Source: Erinaceus europaeus (Eukaryota; Chordata; Mammalia; Eulipotyphla; Erinaceidae). From it: a stretch of DNA of 64,000 bases. Every line of letters starts with the position of its first letter. The first letter of the stretch is position 1. The translations under genes and the position numbers were made by a program. The stretch spans positions 112,674,447 through 112,738,446 of the forward strand of contig NC_080164.1 in NCBI RefSeq assembly GCF_950295315.1, given 5' to 3'. The notes below the pieces were generated by a model. It worked only from the letters and a program-made list of their open reading frames with translations. It was not told where the DNA came from and made no database searches. This document shows positions 10,904 to 22,259 of this stretch, piece after piece.

Positions 10904-11515
10904 CTTTAAAAAGATGTTTAAACTGCAATTTCTAGTGCATGACAAGGGCATATAAATATGCATTCTTTGATTTGAAAACTCACTGGTAGCTAGCAGCAAG
11001 AGACACTATCTGCTACCTCAAAAAGAAAAAAATTGTTAAACGTAAGTTTCTTCTGGGCATCCTGAGGAGCTTTGTTTGGAGCACTCTGTGTGTTAAACTT
11101 AAACTTGGGACTTTCGATTTTCCAGAGTCTTGCAAATACAAAAACTCCACTGAGACATCCATATCTGCTGAAATCTCTATGTGTTGACTGGCTTCTAAGT
11201 CCTCAATTCAATTTTTACCTCTCTGTGTCATTTGAGTATGACCTTCAGAGCGGCAAGTTAGTTCTTTGTCTTTGCTGGAGGAATTTATTCATTCCCTGTA
11301 TTTGACCTTGTTGCTGTCACCTTGTGTTACGTGTTTTTCTTGTTCAAGTTTGAACATCACTTTAAAAAGGTTTCTGGAGCTAACCAACTTGAATATTTTT
11401 TTCTTTAATACGTGAACCTTTCTATATCTTTTGCTATTTATTGTGCTGAATTTGGATATGTATTTCAGTCCATTTTTCCATAAATGTCAAGGGCTAATGA
11501 CTAGTTGGCTAAGGA
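10904..11515. other. Unassigned sequence
   Basis: AT-rich, with no repeat family or gene recognised. Confidence 0.45.
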
Positions 11516-11517
11516 GT

Positions 11518-11650
11518 TGACTGAGCAGGTAGAATACATGCCATACGCTGTGCTCATGGCCAGCCTCTATCCTTGGCAAACAGTGACGGTGTGATGGAGC
11601 TAGGCTCTGGTCTGTCTTTACACCTCACTATTAAAAAAAATAAAATAAAC
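11518..11650 (+). mobile_element. Possible diverged tRNA-derived SINE
   Basis: A run that reads like a decayed SINE head ('tgactgagcaggtagaatac') is followed 100 bases later by an A-rich end ('ttaaaaaaaataaaataaac'). Neither box is well kept, so the call is tentative. Confidence 0.3.
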
Positions 11651-11844
11651 CTTTTGACAAAGAATTCATGATTTTGAGCTCTGATGTGATTAAGGTTCAG
11701 GGCAGCAAAATAGGAAGAGTATGATGGATGGTCCAGGTGAATCCAGTGGAATCACAAAGGCCCCTCAGAGTAAAAGCAGGACACAGGAGAGAAGTCCAGA
11801 TAATAAGATGCAAGAAAGATTCAACACACTGGCTTTTTAAGAAA

Positions 11845-12002
11845 TACACTATTTTATTTCATGAGGGAGAGCGATACAGAGAAAGAACCAGAACCCTGCT
11901 CAGCTCTAGTTTATAGCGGTTCTGAGGATTGGATCTGGGACATTAGAACCTCAGGCAGGAAAGCCTTTTGCAGAACCATTATGCTGTCTCCCCAGCCTGC
12001 TT
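11845..12002 (-). mobile_element. Type C tRNA-SINE
   Basis: In reverse it shows 'ctgctcagctctagtttata', then 'aacctcaggcaggaaagcc' and 'gaaccattatgctgtctccc', the full landmark order. Confidence 0.78.
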
Positions 12003-12595
12003 TATTGGCTTTGAATTTGCAAAATGGAGCCCTAGGAAAGGAATGCATAAGGCTCTTTAGAAACTAGCATAGTTAATTTTTCCACTGAAGGCTCCAGAAA
12101 GGAATGTTATTCTCACTAACTCCTGGATTTTAGTCTCCTGAGACGATGTCAGATCTGATTACTAAGATAGTATATTGGCACTGCTTGGGTCAACATGGTT
12201 AATTTTCCAAAACAGATATATGAAGAAGATGTATATATTTATGAGCTGAGATGGTAGAAATCTGTTTATTGGCTGCAGAGAGTTTTGTTGGGCATAGGAT
12301 CTGGTAGAGTGGACCCTCATTGTTTTTTTTTTTTTTTTTTGGCATTTTCTCTTTTCTACACATGCATATGTTCTGGATGATCAACTATAGTCTTTCTTAT
12401 TGACTTCCAAATTTATATCTCCAACTTAGAATCCTGTTGTGGATTTAGACTTCAGTGGTGGGTTTTTGTAACTAAAGATTGACATCTCCAATGAGGTATG
12501 CAATAGACATCTCAAGTATAATATGTTAAGATTTTAATCCCTAGTTTTTTTGACTACTCTTACCTCACCTACATCTCATTTTAATTTAAAATCAC
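12003..12595. other. Unassigned sequence with a T run
   Basis: A run of about 18 T lies at 12323-12340. Otherwise no family is recognised. Confidence 0.45.
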
Positions 12596-12624
12596 ACTAT
12601 CCTCAAATCTCTTTTTCTTCTTCT

Positions 12625-12882
12625 TTTCTTTTTTTTAATTATTTTTATTTATTTCCTTTTGTTGCCCTTGTCTTATTGTTGTAGTTATCGTTATTATTGA
12701 TGTCCTCGTTGTTGGATAGAACAGAGAGAAATGGAGAGAGGAGGGGAAGTCAGAGAGGGGGAGAGAAAGATAGACACCTGCAGACCTGCTTCATCACCTG
12801 TGAAGTGACTCCCCTGCAGGTGGGGAGCCAGGGGCTTGAAAAGGGATCCTTACTCCAGTCCTTGCTCTTTGTGCTTTCTTTT
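12625..12882 (-). mobile_element. Type A tRNA-SINE
   Basis: In reverse it runs from the tail ('tgttgcccttgtcttattg') through the purine-rich body ('acagagagaaatggagagag') to 'gacctgcttcatcacctgtg' and part of the head complement. The head is cut off by the next element. Confidence 0.82.
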
Positions 12883-13130
12883 GTTTTTTTTTAACCTCCA
12901 GGGTTATCTCTGGGACTTGGTGCCTGCACTATGAATCCAGTGCTCCTTGTGGCCATTTTTTTCCATTTTGTTGGCTAGGATAGAGAAATTGAGAGGGGTG
13001 GAGGAGATAGAAAGGGAGAGAAAAAGATAGACTCCTGCAGACCTGCTTCACTACTTATGACGAGGAATCCTTGTCTGGGTCCTTGTACTTCAACTATGTG
13101 TTCTTAACTGGGTATACCACCACCCAGCCT
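12883..13130 (-). mobile_element. Second long tRNA-SINE, head missing part
   Basis: It begins with the complement of the 3' extension ('cctccagggttatctctggg') and continues into a purine-rich body and a shortened head. It sits tail-to-head against the preceding SINE, probably inserted into or beside it. Confidence 0.75.
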
Positions 13131-13745
13131 ATTTTCAAATGTTTTACACAATATACTGAAGAATGTTTCACTCCTTATTTTTCTCATGACTCTTACAAAT
13201 CTTGTTGGCCTCCAGGATTTATCTTATTTCCAATGCTTTCTTACTACTTCTGCTACTAGTGATGCCATCCTATTGCAAGTCATTATCACCTTATACCAAA
13301 ATTATTGTAATAACCATTCTGTTAGGCAAGACCTTTCAGACTCACAGACCCTACATTGAGGAAGCAATAAACTCAGTGCGTTACAAAGTGTTAGAATATC
13401 TGCGAGATCAGACAGGACAGTTAAGATATTCCAGACATGGCTGGAATAGGCACCTGATCTTATACTCCAAGAAAAGGCATTGCTAACCAAGGCACCAAAT
13501 AACAGGTGGCTATATGGTAACCTGACTTGCCTGCCCCAGTAAAATCTGCCTTTGGAGAATATGTAGCTGTCACTAGACGCAGAACATAACACAACATAAC
13601 ACAAAGAGAGGGAGAAGTACTCGACCTCTGCCTTCTTCTGGACTGTAGTGGATTGATGACTATGTTTTCTTGACCAAATTCAACTTGAAACCTACTAGGA
13701 AGAATGTCTGGGAAGTACACAAGGCAAGGATTAGACCTCTAATAT
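13131..13745. other. Unassigned sequence
   Basis: No repeat family is recognised. A plus-strand frame around 13330-13486 reads like ordinary protein but has no good donor site, so I do not call an exon. Confidence 0.4.
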
Positions 13746-13754
13746 ATGGATTTT

Positions 13755-13950
13755 TAAAATGTTAATTTATTTTTAATTTTGTAAGTCAGAGTAAAATAGA
13801 GAGGGATGGGAAAAGAGAAAGAGCGACACCTACAGTTCTGTTCCAGCATTCATGAATCTTCCTCCCTGCAGTGGAGGCTGGGGAGTTGAACCTGGGGATT
13901 TGTACCTGGTAATGTGAGCACTCAGCCAGGTGTGCCAGCACCTGACCCCT
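13755..13950 (-). mobile_element. Type B tRNA-SINE
   Basis: Purine-rich body ('agtaaaatagagagggatgg'), the 'cctccctgcagtggaggctg' core and the head complement ('gagcactcagccaggtgtgc'). Confidence 0.75.
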
Positions 13951-14104
13951 AGTATATAAATTTGATTATTATAAAGAAGGCAGGAGCTTATGTCCTAGTT
14001 TGTTTTCTACCTTCTATTGTATAGCTAGCTGACATTACTCCTCACAACTCACCTGTTCTATTTCAACACAGGAGACAATTCAAAAATTATTTCAGACGTT
14101 AAAA

Positions 14105-14345
14105 AAATATTTCAGACAACTACCAGATGGTTTCACTAATACATGGAATCTAGAGATCTGATACACATGAACTTGGAAGCAACAAAACAGAAGCAAGTAC
14201 ACTCTAAGACTTGTGAGGATTCTGGTGGTTATCTTTGGGAGGTGGGAGAGCAAGGACTCAGAACTCTGGTGTTGGTTGTGGTATGGAACTATACACTGTT
14301 GTCTTATAATCTTGTACCATATTAATCACAAATGAAAAATTTTAA
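14105..14345 (+). mobile_element. Old L1 3' end
   Basis: The order 'ggtttcactaatacatggaa' ... 'ggtatggaactatacactg' ... 'cttgtaccatatt' is typical of the short sequence after ORF2 in old L1s of this genome. It is 5'-truncated and diverged. Confidence 0.5.
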
Positions 14346-14425
14346 ATTATATTTTATTACAGTAAAAATGAATCTCATTACAATAGCCTGTAATATCTTA
14401 GGGTCTGCCCCCTTTATGTTTTTTT

Positions 14426-15507
14426 AATTGATTTCTTATTTAAGAAAGGATAAATTAATAAAACCATAGAGTAGGAGGGGAAAAACTCCACACCATTCCC
14501 ACCACACAATCTCTATATCCCATCCCCTCCCCTGATAGTTTTCTGATTCTCTATCCCTCTGGGAGCATGGACCCAGGGTCATTGAGGGTTGCAGAAGTTA
14601 AAGGTCTGGCTTCTGTAATTGCTTCCCCGCTGAACATGGACGTTGACTGGTGGGTCCATACTCCCAGTCTGCCTCTCTCTTTCCCTAGTAGGGTGGGTCT
14701 CTGGGGAAGCAGAGCTTCAGGATGCATTGGTGAGGTCTTCAGTCCAGGGAAGCCTGGCCGGCATCCTGATGGCATCTGGAACCTGGTGGCTGAAAAGAGA
14801 GTTAACATACAAAGCCAAACAAACTGTTGAGCAATCATGAACCCAAAGGTTGGAAGAGTGGAGAGGAAGTGTTGGGGGGGTCCTCACTGCAAACTCTAGT
14901 GTACTTCTGCTTTCAGGTATATATTTTGCAGTAGTTTATGGATACATGTGAACATATGCTCTCTTTCATAGAACATGGTCTATATCTAGGTTTTGGGACT
15001 TTGTTAGAAAGTGATCCACCTGGGATGGAATTAGAGAATACTATGAAAGGAAAGGTCTTGCCCAAATAATGAAGCTGAAGGGTTGTCATTCCATACCTGA
15101 AGTCTCTGGACACAGTCTGAGCTGAAGCATGTTGAGGTGGCAATCGTTGCGTTGATTAGGTTGAGATCAGCTGATGCAATATTATTTGATATGGATTGGG
15201 AGAGGCATATGGGAAAGTGGGCCCTATCCTAAGGTTCCTGGAGTGGGAGAAATATAGGCTCTATAGCGGAGATGTGAGGTTCCTGCTGTCTTAGGGTTCA
15301 AAAAGACAATGGATAGTTAATGTTATCATCATGTTATTTGGTAATTGGGTTAACTTTTTAAAGTCCTTTTGTTAGGGTTTGCTGAATAGTACCCAGTATC
15401 TTGTAAATAGCTGTGCCACTGGTTGCTTCTGATCTACTTGGTCTAGGCTTTTGAGAGAGTCAGCATATCAAATAAACAGACTATATATTAAGAAGACTCA
15501 GTCTGTG
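14426..15507 (-). repeat. L1 3'-UTR block, first copy
   Basis: About 1.1 kb, ending at low coordinates in the poly(A) complement. In L1 orientation it begins at 'cacagactgagtcttctt', the same internal point at which the second copy joins the L1 body. It is non-coding; its long chance frames recur in every copy of this block. Confidence 0.85.
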
Positions 15508-16590
15508 TTTTTTTAAATTTTTTTAATTAAGAAAGGATTAATTAACAAAACAATAGGGTAGGAGGGGTACAACTCCACACAATTCCCACCACCCAATCTC
15601 CATATCCCACCCCCTCCCCTGATAGCTTTCCCATTCTCTATCCCTCTGGGAGCATGGACCCAGGGTCATTGAGGGTTGCAGAAGTTAAAGGTCTGGCTTC
15701 TGTAATTGCTTCCCTGCTGAACATGGGCATTGACTGGTCGGTCCATGCTCCCAGTCTGCCTCTCTCTTTCCGTAGTAGGGTGTGTCTCTGGGGAAGCTGA
15801 GCTCCAGGACACATTGGTGGGGTCTTCAATCCAGGGAAGCCTGGCTAGCATCCTGATGGCATCTGGAACCTGGTGATTGAAAAGAGAGTTAACATACAAA
15901 GCCAAACAAATTGTTGAGCAATCATGGATCCAAAGCTTGAAATAGTGGAGAGGAAGTGTTAGGGAGGTACTCACTGCAAACTCTAGTGTATTTCTGCTTT
16001 CAGGTATATATTTTGCAGTAGTTTATAGATACGCGTGAACATAAACTCTCTCTCACAGAAACTGGTGTATATCTAGGTTATGGGACTTTGTTAGAAAGTG
16101 AACCACCTGAGATGAAATTAGAGTGTACTATAAAAGGAAAGGTCTCACCCGAGTAATGAAGCTGAAGGGTTGTCATTCCACACTTGAAGTCTCTGGACAC
16201 AGTCTGAGGTGAAGCATGTTGAGGTGGCAATCGTTGCATTGGTTAGGTTGTGGTTGGCTGATGCAATATTATTTGATATGGATTGGGAGAGGCATACGGG
16301 AAAGTGGGCCCTATCCAAGGGTTCCAGGACTGGCGAAAGTAGGGGCTCTATAGTGGAGATGTGAGGTTCTTGCTGTCTTAGGGTTCAAAAAGACAATCGA
16401 TAGTTAATGTTATCATCACATTATTTGGTAATTGGGTTAACTTTGAAAAGTCCTTTTGTTATGGTTTACTGTACAGTACCCAGTATCTTGTATATAGCTG
16501 TGCTATTGGGTGCTTCTAATCTACTTGGTCTAGGCTTTTGAGAGAGTCCGCATATCAAATACACAGCCTATATATTAAAAGGATTCAGTT
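15508..16590 (-). repeat. L1 3'-UTR block, second copy
   Basis: A tandem repeat of the preceding block with the same orientation and order. Its A-rich 3' end (complement at 15508-15530) abuts the 5' end of the first copy. On the other side it continues without a break into the L1 3' UTR and ORF2. Confidence 0.85.
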
Positions 16591-16857
16591 TGTGTTTTGA
16601 GAAACTTTGAGACATACAATTGATTTTCCCCCTCTCATATTAATTAACTAGTGATTTATATGTCTACATTTTGCTAGGAGTGTACATAAACACCATTCCC
16701 ACCGCCAAAAGACTGTGACCCATCCCTCCCACCCACTCCCACCGCCCACTGGCCCAGGAAGCTGCATGTCTACCCCTCACCACAGGGCTTTTACTTTGGT
16801 GCCCTACTTACAATTTGGTCAGGTCCTGCTTTTAGTTTCCCTTTCAGATCTTCTTAG

Positions 16858-18738
16858 TCAACTTCTGTTGATGAGTGGGATCATCCCATACTCATCTTTA
16901 TCTTTCTGACTTAGCTCACTTAACATAATTCCTTCTAGCTCTGTCCAAGATGGGTCAGAGAAGGTGGGTTCATTGTTCTTGATGGCTGCATAGTATTCCA
17001 TTGTGTATATATACCACAGCTTTCTCAGCCACTCATCTGTTGTTGGGCACCTGGGTTGCTTCCAGGTTTTAGCTAATATGAATTGTGCAGCTATGAACAT
17101 AGGAGTACACACCTCTTTTTGATTGGGTGTTATGGAGTCCTTGGGGTAGAACCCCAGGAGAGGAATTACTGGATCATATGGAAGGTCCATGTCTAGCCTT
17201 CTGAGAGTTTTCCAGACTGCTCTCCACAGAGGCTGGACCAATTTACATTCCCACCAGCAATGTAAAAGGGTTCCTCTGTCCCCACATCCTCTCCAGCATT
17301 TGTTGCTGCTGTCCTTTTTGATGTATGCCATTCTTACAGGAGTGAGGTGGTATCTTAGTGTTGTCTTAATTTTCATTTCTCTGACAATCAGTGGCCTAGA
17401 GCAGTTTTTCATATGTTTGTTAGCCTTTTGGATCTCCTCTGTAGTGAGTGTTTTGTTCATATCCTCTGCCCAGTTTTGGATGGGGTCATTTGCTTTTTTG
17501 GTGTTAAGTTTGCTGAGCTCATTATATAATTTGGTGATTAGTTTCTTGTCTGATGTATGGCATGTGAAGATCTTCTCCCAATCTATGAGGGGTCTCTCTG
17601 TTTTTTTAATGGTTTCTTTGGATGTGCAGAAGCTTTTCAATTTGATGTATTCCCATTGGTTTGTTTCTGCTTTAGTCTTCCCTGCAATTGGGTTTTATTC
17701 ATCAAAGATGTCCTTGAGGTGTAGGAAGGAAAGTGTTTTACCAATGTTTTCCTCTAAGTATTTGATTGTTTCTGGTCTGACATCTAGGTCTTTGATCCAT
17801 TTGGAGTTGATTTTTGTTTCTGGTGAGATAAAGTGGCTCAATTTCATTCTTCTGCATGTTACAACCCAGATGTCCCAGCACCATTTATTGAAGATAGCCT
17901 CCTTTTTCCATTTAATCCTTTGGGCCCCCTTTTCAAAGATTCGATGTCCATAGGTGTGGGGATTTATTTTTGGGCTTTCCATTCTTTTCTACAAGTCTGT
18001 GTGCCTATTTTAGTTCCAGTACCATGCTGTTTTGATGATGATGGCTTTATAATATATTTTAAGGTCTGGGAGTGTGATGCCTCCATTTCTGTTTCTTTTT
18101 CTCAAGATGGTTTTGGCAATTCTAGGTGTCTTCATGTTCCAGATAAATGATTGTAGTGTTTGTTCTATTCTCTTAAAGAAGCTTGGTGGAACTTTGATGG
18201 GTATTGCATTAAATTTGTATATGACTCTGGGGAGACTATTCATTTTGATGATATTGATCCTTCCAATCCATGAGCATGGGATATCTTTCCATTTCTTGGT
18301 ATTAGTTTCTATTTCCTTGAGTAGCGACTCATAGTTTTCAGCATACAAATCTTTCACTTCTTTGGTCAACTTTATTCCTAGGTATTTGATTGATTTTGCT
18401 GAAACAGTAAATGGGAGTGATTTCTGGATGTCTTCTTCTTCAGATTTAGTGTTTGCATAAAGAAATGCCACTGATTTTTGTACATTGATTTTGTGGCCTG
18501 ATACCTTGCTATATTGCCTAACAACTTCCAGTAATTTTCTGCTGGATTCTTTACGTCTTTCTATGTATACTATCATATCATCTGCAAATAGTGAGTGCTT
18601 GACTTCTTCCCTTCCAATCTGTATTCCTTTGATTTCTTTCTCTTGCCTGATTGCTATGGCAAGAACTTCCAATACTATTTTGAAGAGTAATGGTGACAGT
18701 GGACAGCCCTGTCTAGTCCCCTATCTGAAGGGGAATGG
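16858..18738 (-). pseudogene. L1 ORF2 carboxy-terminal two-thirds of the RT and C domain, disabled
   Basis: The minus strand encodes the L1 reverse transcriptase from '[20 protein letters not shown]' onward. It includes the catalytic 'FADDMIVY' motif (near 18590), the later palm and thumb ('GHKINVQKS'), and the Cys-rich C-terminal part ('[20 protein letters not shown]'). The normal stop is at 16858-16860. An in-frame stop occurs just after 'KTAWYWN' (near 18012), and a frame change near 17640-17700 separates the last two parts. The endonuclease domain and ORF1 are absent, so it cannot move by itself. Confidence 0.9.
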
Positions 18739-18744
18739 AGCCTC

Positions 18745-19479
18745 CACAGAGGCTGGACCAACTTACATTCCCACCAGCAATGTAAAAGGGATCCTCTGTC
18801 CCCACATCCTCTCCAGCATTTGTTGCTGCTGTCCTTTTTGATGTATGCCATTCTTACAGGAGTGAGGTGGAATCTCAGTGTTGTCTTAATTTGCATTTCT
18901 CTGACAATCAGTGGCCTAGAGCAGTTTTTCATATGTTTGTTAGCCTTTTGGATCTCCTCTGTGGTGAATGTTTTGTTCATTTCCTCTGCCCATTTTTGGA
19001 TGGGGTCATTTGCTTTTTTGGTGCTAAGTTTGCTGAACTCTATATATTTTGGTGATTAGTTTCTTGTCTGATGTATGGCATGTGACGATCTTCTCCCATT
19101 CTGTTAGGGGTCTCTCTATTTGTTTAATAGTTTCTTTGGATATACAGAAGCTTTTCAATTTGATGTAGTCCCATTGGTTTGTTTCTGCTTTAGTCTTCCT
19201 TGCAATTGGGTTTGATTCATCAAAGATGTCCTTGAGGTGTAGGTGGGAAAGTGTTTTACCAATGTTTTCCTCTAAGTATTTGATTGTTTCTGGTCTGACA
19301 TCTAGGTCTTTGATCCATTTGGAGTTGATTTTTATTTCTGGTGAGATAAAGTGGTTCAATTTCATTCTTCTGCATATTACAACCCAGTTTTCCCAGCACC
19401 ATTTATTGAAGAGAGCCTCTTTCTTCCATTTAATGCTTTGGGATCCCTTATCAAAAATTAGATGTCCATAGATGTGGGG
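18745..19479 (-). pseudogene. Second L1 ORF2 fragment, duplicate of part of 17224-17963
   Basis: It encodes the region from 'KWKKEALFNKWCWENWV' to '[16 protein letters not shown]', with a frame break near 19025. It repeats sequence present in the neighbouring fragment but differs at scattered bases. The joint near 18738-18745 goes from 'ctgaaggggaatggag' to 'ctccacagaggctgg', with only a few shared bases. Confidence 0.88.
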
Positions 19480-19494
19480 CCCCTTTATGTTTTT

Positions 19495-20265
19495 GAACTA
19501 AACCATGTTCTGCACCCAAGCTCAATTCTTACCATGCATTTCTAATAATTTGCTAATTCTATCTTGCTAGTTGGTGCAAATCTCTTCCCTGATACATCTA
19601 TATCTACTTGGTTTCCTCTCTCATCTGCATTACACCATGTTTATCTGTGACATCTTGTGGTTAAAGAGTGATCTCAGGCTCTTGCAATAACGTTTTGATA
19701 ATAGTGTTAAAAAAATAAAAAGCCTGTCTTGTAAAGAAATGGACTTGAGAGATCTATGTTGTATTCTACCATTGGCAGGTGGTAGAGATTCTTTCATTAT
19801 ATTACACTATGCTAATTTCACTTATCTTTGTTATATTCTTCTATAATTTAGTATCTAATGAAAAGCTGTTATTGACGTAATAGCTCTAAAAATTCATGCA
19901 TAGATAAATAGAAATTATAGGTGACACCCCAGAGTAGTTTTGTTGTAGATGATGTTCAATAAAAGTCACTTCATGGTTCAGTTCACCAAGTTAGTTTGAA
20001 CACAATAACAATAGAGGAAACTACTGTGGACTAAAACAACAATTTCATTATTATACCGAAATAAATGCTCTCGAAATGAATCACCACCTTGACAGATTTT
20101 TCAACAAGAAACTAATCTAGCAGAACATTCCTGATGTTTTTCTCTCCAAAGAAATGTTATTAACTGCTGACTGAAGCATAGGTTTGTAAACTATTTTAGA
20201 ATTATATTTCTTGTCTCTACAAAGTAGAAACATAAAAACAACACATGATTTAAAAGCAAAAACAT
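19495..20265. other. Unassigned sequence (original target of the composite L1)
   Basis: AT-rich, with no gene or repeat recognised. It begins at the right-hand copy of the TSD. Confidence 0.45.
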
Positions 20266-20269
20266 GTTT

Positions 20270-20438
20270 CTAAATTTTCTTTTATTTGATAGGACACAGT
20301 GAACTTGAGAGGGGAAGGGTGTTGGTTGGGAGAGAAAGAGAGAGAGACCTGTAGTCCTGCTTCACCTCTTGTGAAGTTGAGTGCTTGAACTTGGGTCCTT
20401 GAACATGGTAACATGAGTGCTCAACCAGGTATGCCACA
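20270..20438 (-). mobile_element. Type B tRNA-SINE, tail partly lost
   Basis: Purine-rich body followed by 'gtagtcctgcttcacctctt' and the head complement ending near 'gtgctcaaccaggtatgcca'. The class II retrovirus has inserted directly at its head end. Confidence 0.75.
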
Positions 20439-20444
20439 CTCAAC

Positions 20445-20756
20445 TGTCTTTAAAGTTTGGGGCTCCAGCAGACTGGGCTAGCTTCGCAGCAGTAAACAGA
20501 GACTTGAGGACACACGGCTGGGCCGGGAAGCTGTATTTTTTTATTCTCGAACAACGATTCATAAACTAACCCAAACTAATCACCACACAGATCTGTCCTG
20601 CATCCTTCTCCTCCAGCGGCCACGCCAAGAACTCCCAAACTCTGTAGTTGTTCCAGGGGTGGGGAGAAGGACGCCTGCGAAACTAGCAGGGGCCATACCA
20701 CAGTCTCCCAGAGGCAGGGAGGAGGTGAGACCAAAACCAATGTGAAGCATACAACG
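20445..20756 (-). repeat. 3' LTR of the class II ERV
   Basis: It aligns along its whole length with the 5' LTR but differs at scattered sites, including a first base changed from T to C on the minus strand. It also lacks the long G run. The differences show that the insertion is not recent. It has the same AATAAA complement ('ttattctcgaac'). Confidence 0.87.
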
Positions 20757-20758
20757 AT

Positions 20759-20775
20759 TCCCCCTTTTCTTTTTA
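20759..20775 (-). promoter_or_regulatory. Polypurine tract
   Basis: On the minus strand 'aaaaagaaaagggggaa' lies immediately before the 3' LTR, the expected primer for plus-strand DNA synthesis. Confidence 0.85.
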
Positions 20776-22239
20776 ACTAAATGACCATAGTATCAGGGGT
20801 GTGAGATGAACAGAAACCTATATCGTACAGGCTTTTTTTTTAAAAAAAAGAAACTGGCACAAACATGGAGGAACATGTAAGCGAGTAACAAGAACCAGTG
20901 TGCTGCCAAGCGAAGGCCTGAGGGGGACCTTTTTTTTTGCCTCTGAGGGGCGTTACTTGCCTTGACGGGCATTTTTTAGCATGGGGGGAGGGTGAGGCCT
21001 AGAGTCCCAAGGCAGCTGGCTGCAGTAAGTCTTTGAGAAACCCAGCAGCATAAAGGGAAGCTGCAAAGTGTCCAAGAGGTGTACTAGTGAGTCCGATAGA
21101 AATGCCAGTCCAAAGCAGATGTCCACGGAAGAATGCCAGGGGGTGGAACATTGTATGAGGAAGGTCAACTTCTGGAATTCTGCTTTTCTGTAGAGAACTT
21201 GACAGCTGCAATTTTTTACTATGAAACAAAACTTGTAGCAGGTTAGAAGTTTATCACAATTGATAACTCTATTACAATCATTAGCATAACCATAGCGCAA
21301 TCTAACGTTTTTAATTGAGAAGGAATTTGAGAATTTTACATATCAATAAGTCTATTTAACCTTTTGTTACACCCATTCAAGATGGGGACACACCCTAGGT
21401 GTGCACAGGTTTTTTTTTTTAGACAAATATATTGATTTTTTAACTAATTTTTAACTCAGACTTTAAATGTAAGTTAATTTTACCTATATGAGAACTATGT
21501 TGAAAAACTTTTTCATTTAACCCTGTCTGGTAAGAATATAGCCTTAAAGTTACATTTTTAACCTTAAAGTTAATCTTTACCAAACTTTAAACACACACAT
21601 AAACATGGTCTTTAATACACAAGGAGAGAAACCTTTGTTACGAAGACATGTCATTTTAAACACAAATTTAGATCTATACTTTCTCAGTTGTTGGGGGGGT
21701 CACCATCTAGAGGTGGCCTCCCACGCAGCTCCACTTCTAGGAATTGTAGGTTGCGATCTCTGGACGAATCTCTGTGTATTCTAGCTCGTCTGCCTTCAGA
21801 CCCAAGTTTGGGATCTCGGCCAGGGGGCCCAGTTTCGGCAGGGAGCCTGCAGTCTCCAGGTAGTCTGGGATCTGTCCAGACTTCATAGCAGGAGGGCGGG
21901 CATGCCAGCCATGCAGAAGACGCGGGCCGAGGTGCCCCAGGGTGGCAACCATGATGGGCTGAAGCCTTGCCCGCCATGCCTGCTACCCTGCTCTCAGTGG
22001 CCGAGCAGCATGGAGGGAGCCTGCGCCCAATGCCCGTGCCACACGGCGGAAAGCCGGCTCATGCAGGCTGGCGTTGGGCGGAAACCACCGAGTGGTCCAG
22101 AGATAAATGTTCCAGAAACAGCGAAACAGTCTCATGAAGAAAGGGCAGAGGCCTTTGGAGATCTCTTCACAAGCAGAAGAGAAGGCCATAGTGCATAGGT
22201 AGCCAAATTGTCTTCACTTATCTGAGAGATGCGCAGGTC
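20776..22239 (-). other. Internal region of the ERV, no recognised viral gene
   Basis: Only short frames exist on either strand, up to about 115 residues. I could not match any to gag, protease, polymerase or envelope motifs (no Zn-knuckle, no DTG, no YXDD). Such short LTR elements are typically moved by full-length relatives. Confidence 0.65.
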
Positions 22240-22257
22240 AGGTCCACGTGGGCGCCA
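22240..22257 (-). promoter_or_regulatory. Retroviral primer-binding site
   Basis: Two bases after the 5' LTR the minus strand reads 'tggcgcccacgtggacc'. The first eight bases equal the start of the lysine-tRNA type site found in many class II retroviruses; the rest is diverged, so the exact primer is uncertain. Confidence 0.7.
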
Positions 22258-22259
22258 TT

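Larger units (their letters stand above)
14426..19479 (-). mobile_element. Composite L1 insertion with single 15-bp TSD
   Basis: A minus-strand L1 insertion about 5.05 kb long. The direct repeat 'cccctttatgttttt' flanks the whole block at 14409-14423 and 19480-19494, next to the T-rich complement of the poly(A) tail. In L1 order it contains an ORF2 piece (19479-18745), then a second ORF2 piece that starts further upstream (from about 18738) and runs to the stop at 16858. After that come a 3' UTR, a 3'-UTR block ending in an A-rich run (16590-15508), and a second copy of that block (15507-14426). The repeated parts differ at scattered positions, so they are not a recent copy of one another. 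Possible origins are template switching between L1 RNAs or nested insertion with loss. Confidence 0.85.

Noticed and set aside
13302..13604. Protein-like frames on both strands
   Set aside because: Neither has paired splice sites or a recognised family; left as unassigned.
17189..17953. A 254-codon plus-strand frame
   Set aside because: It is antisense to L1 ORF2, whose minus-strand protein is clearly recognisable.
21684..22198. GC-rich frames inside the class II ERV as gag or env
   Set aside because: No retroviral motif such as a Zn-knuckle or protease or polymerase signature is visible, so no viral gene is claimed.
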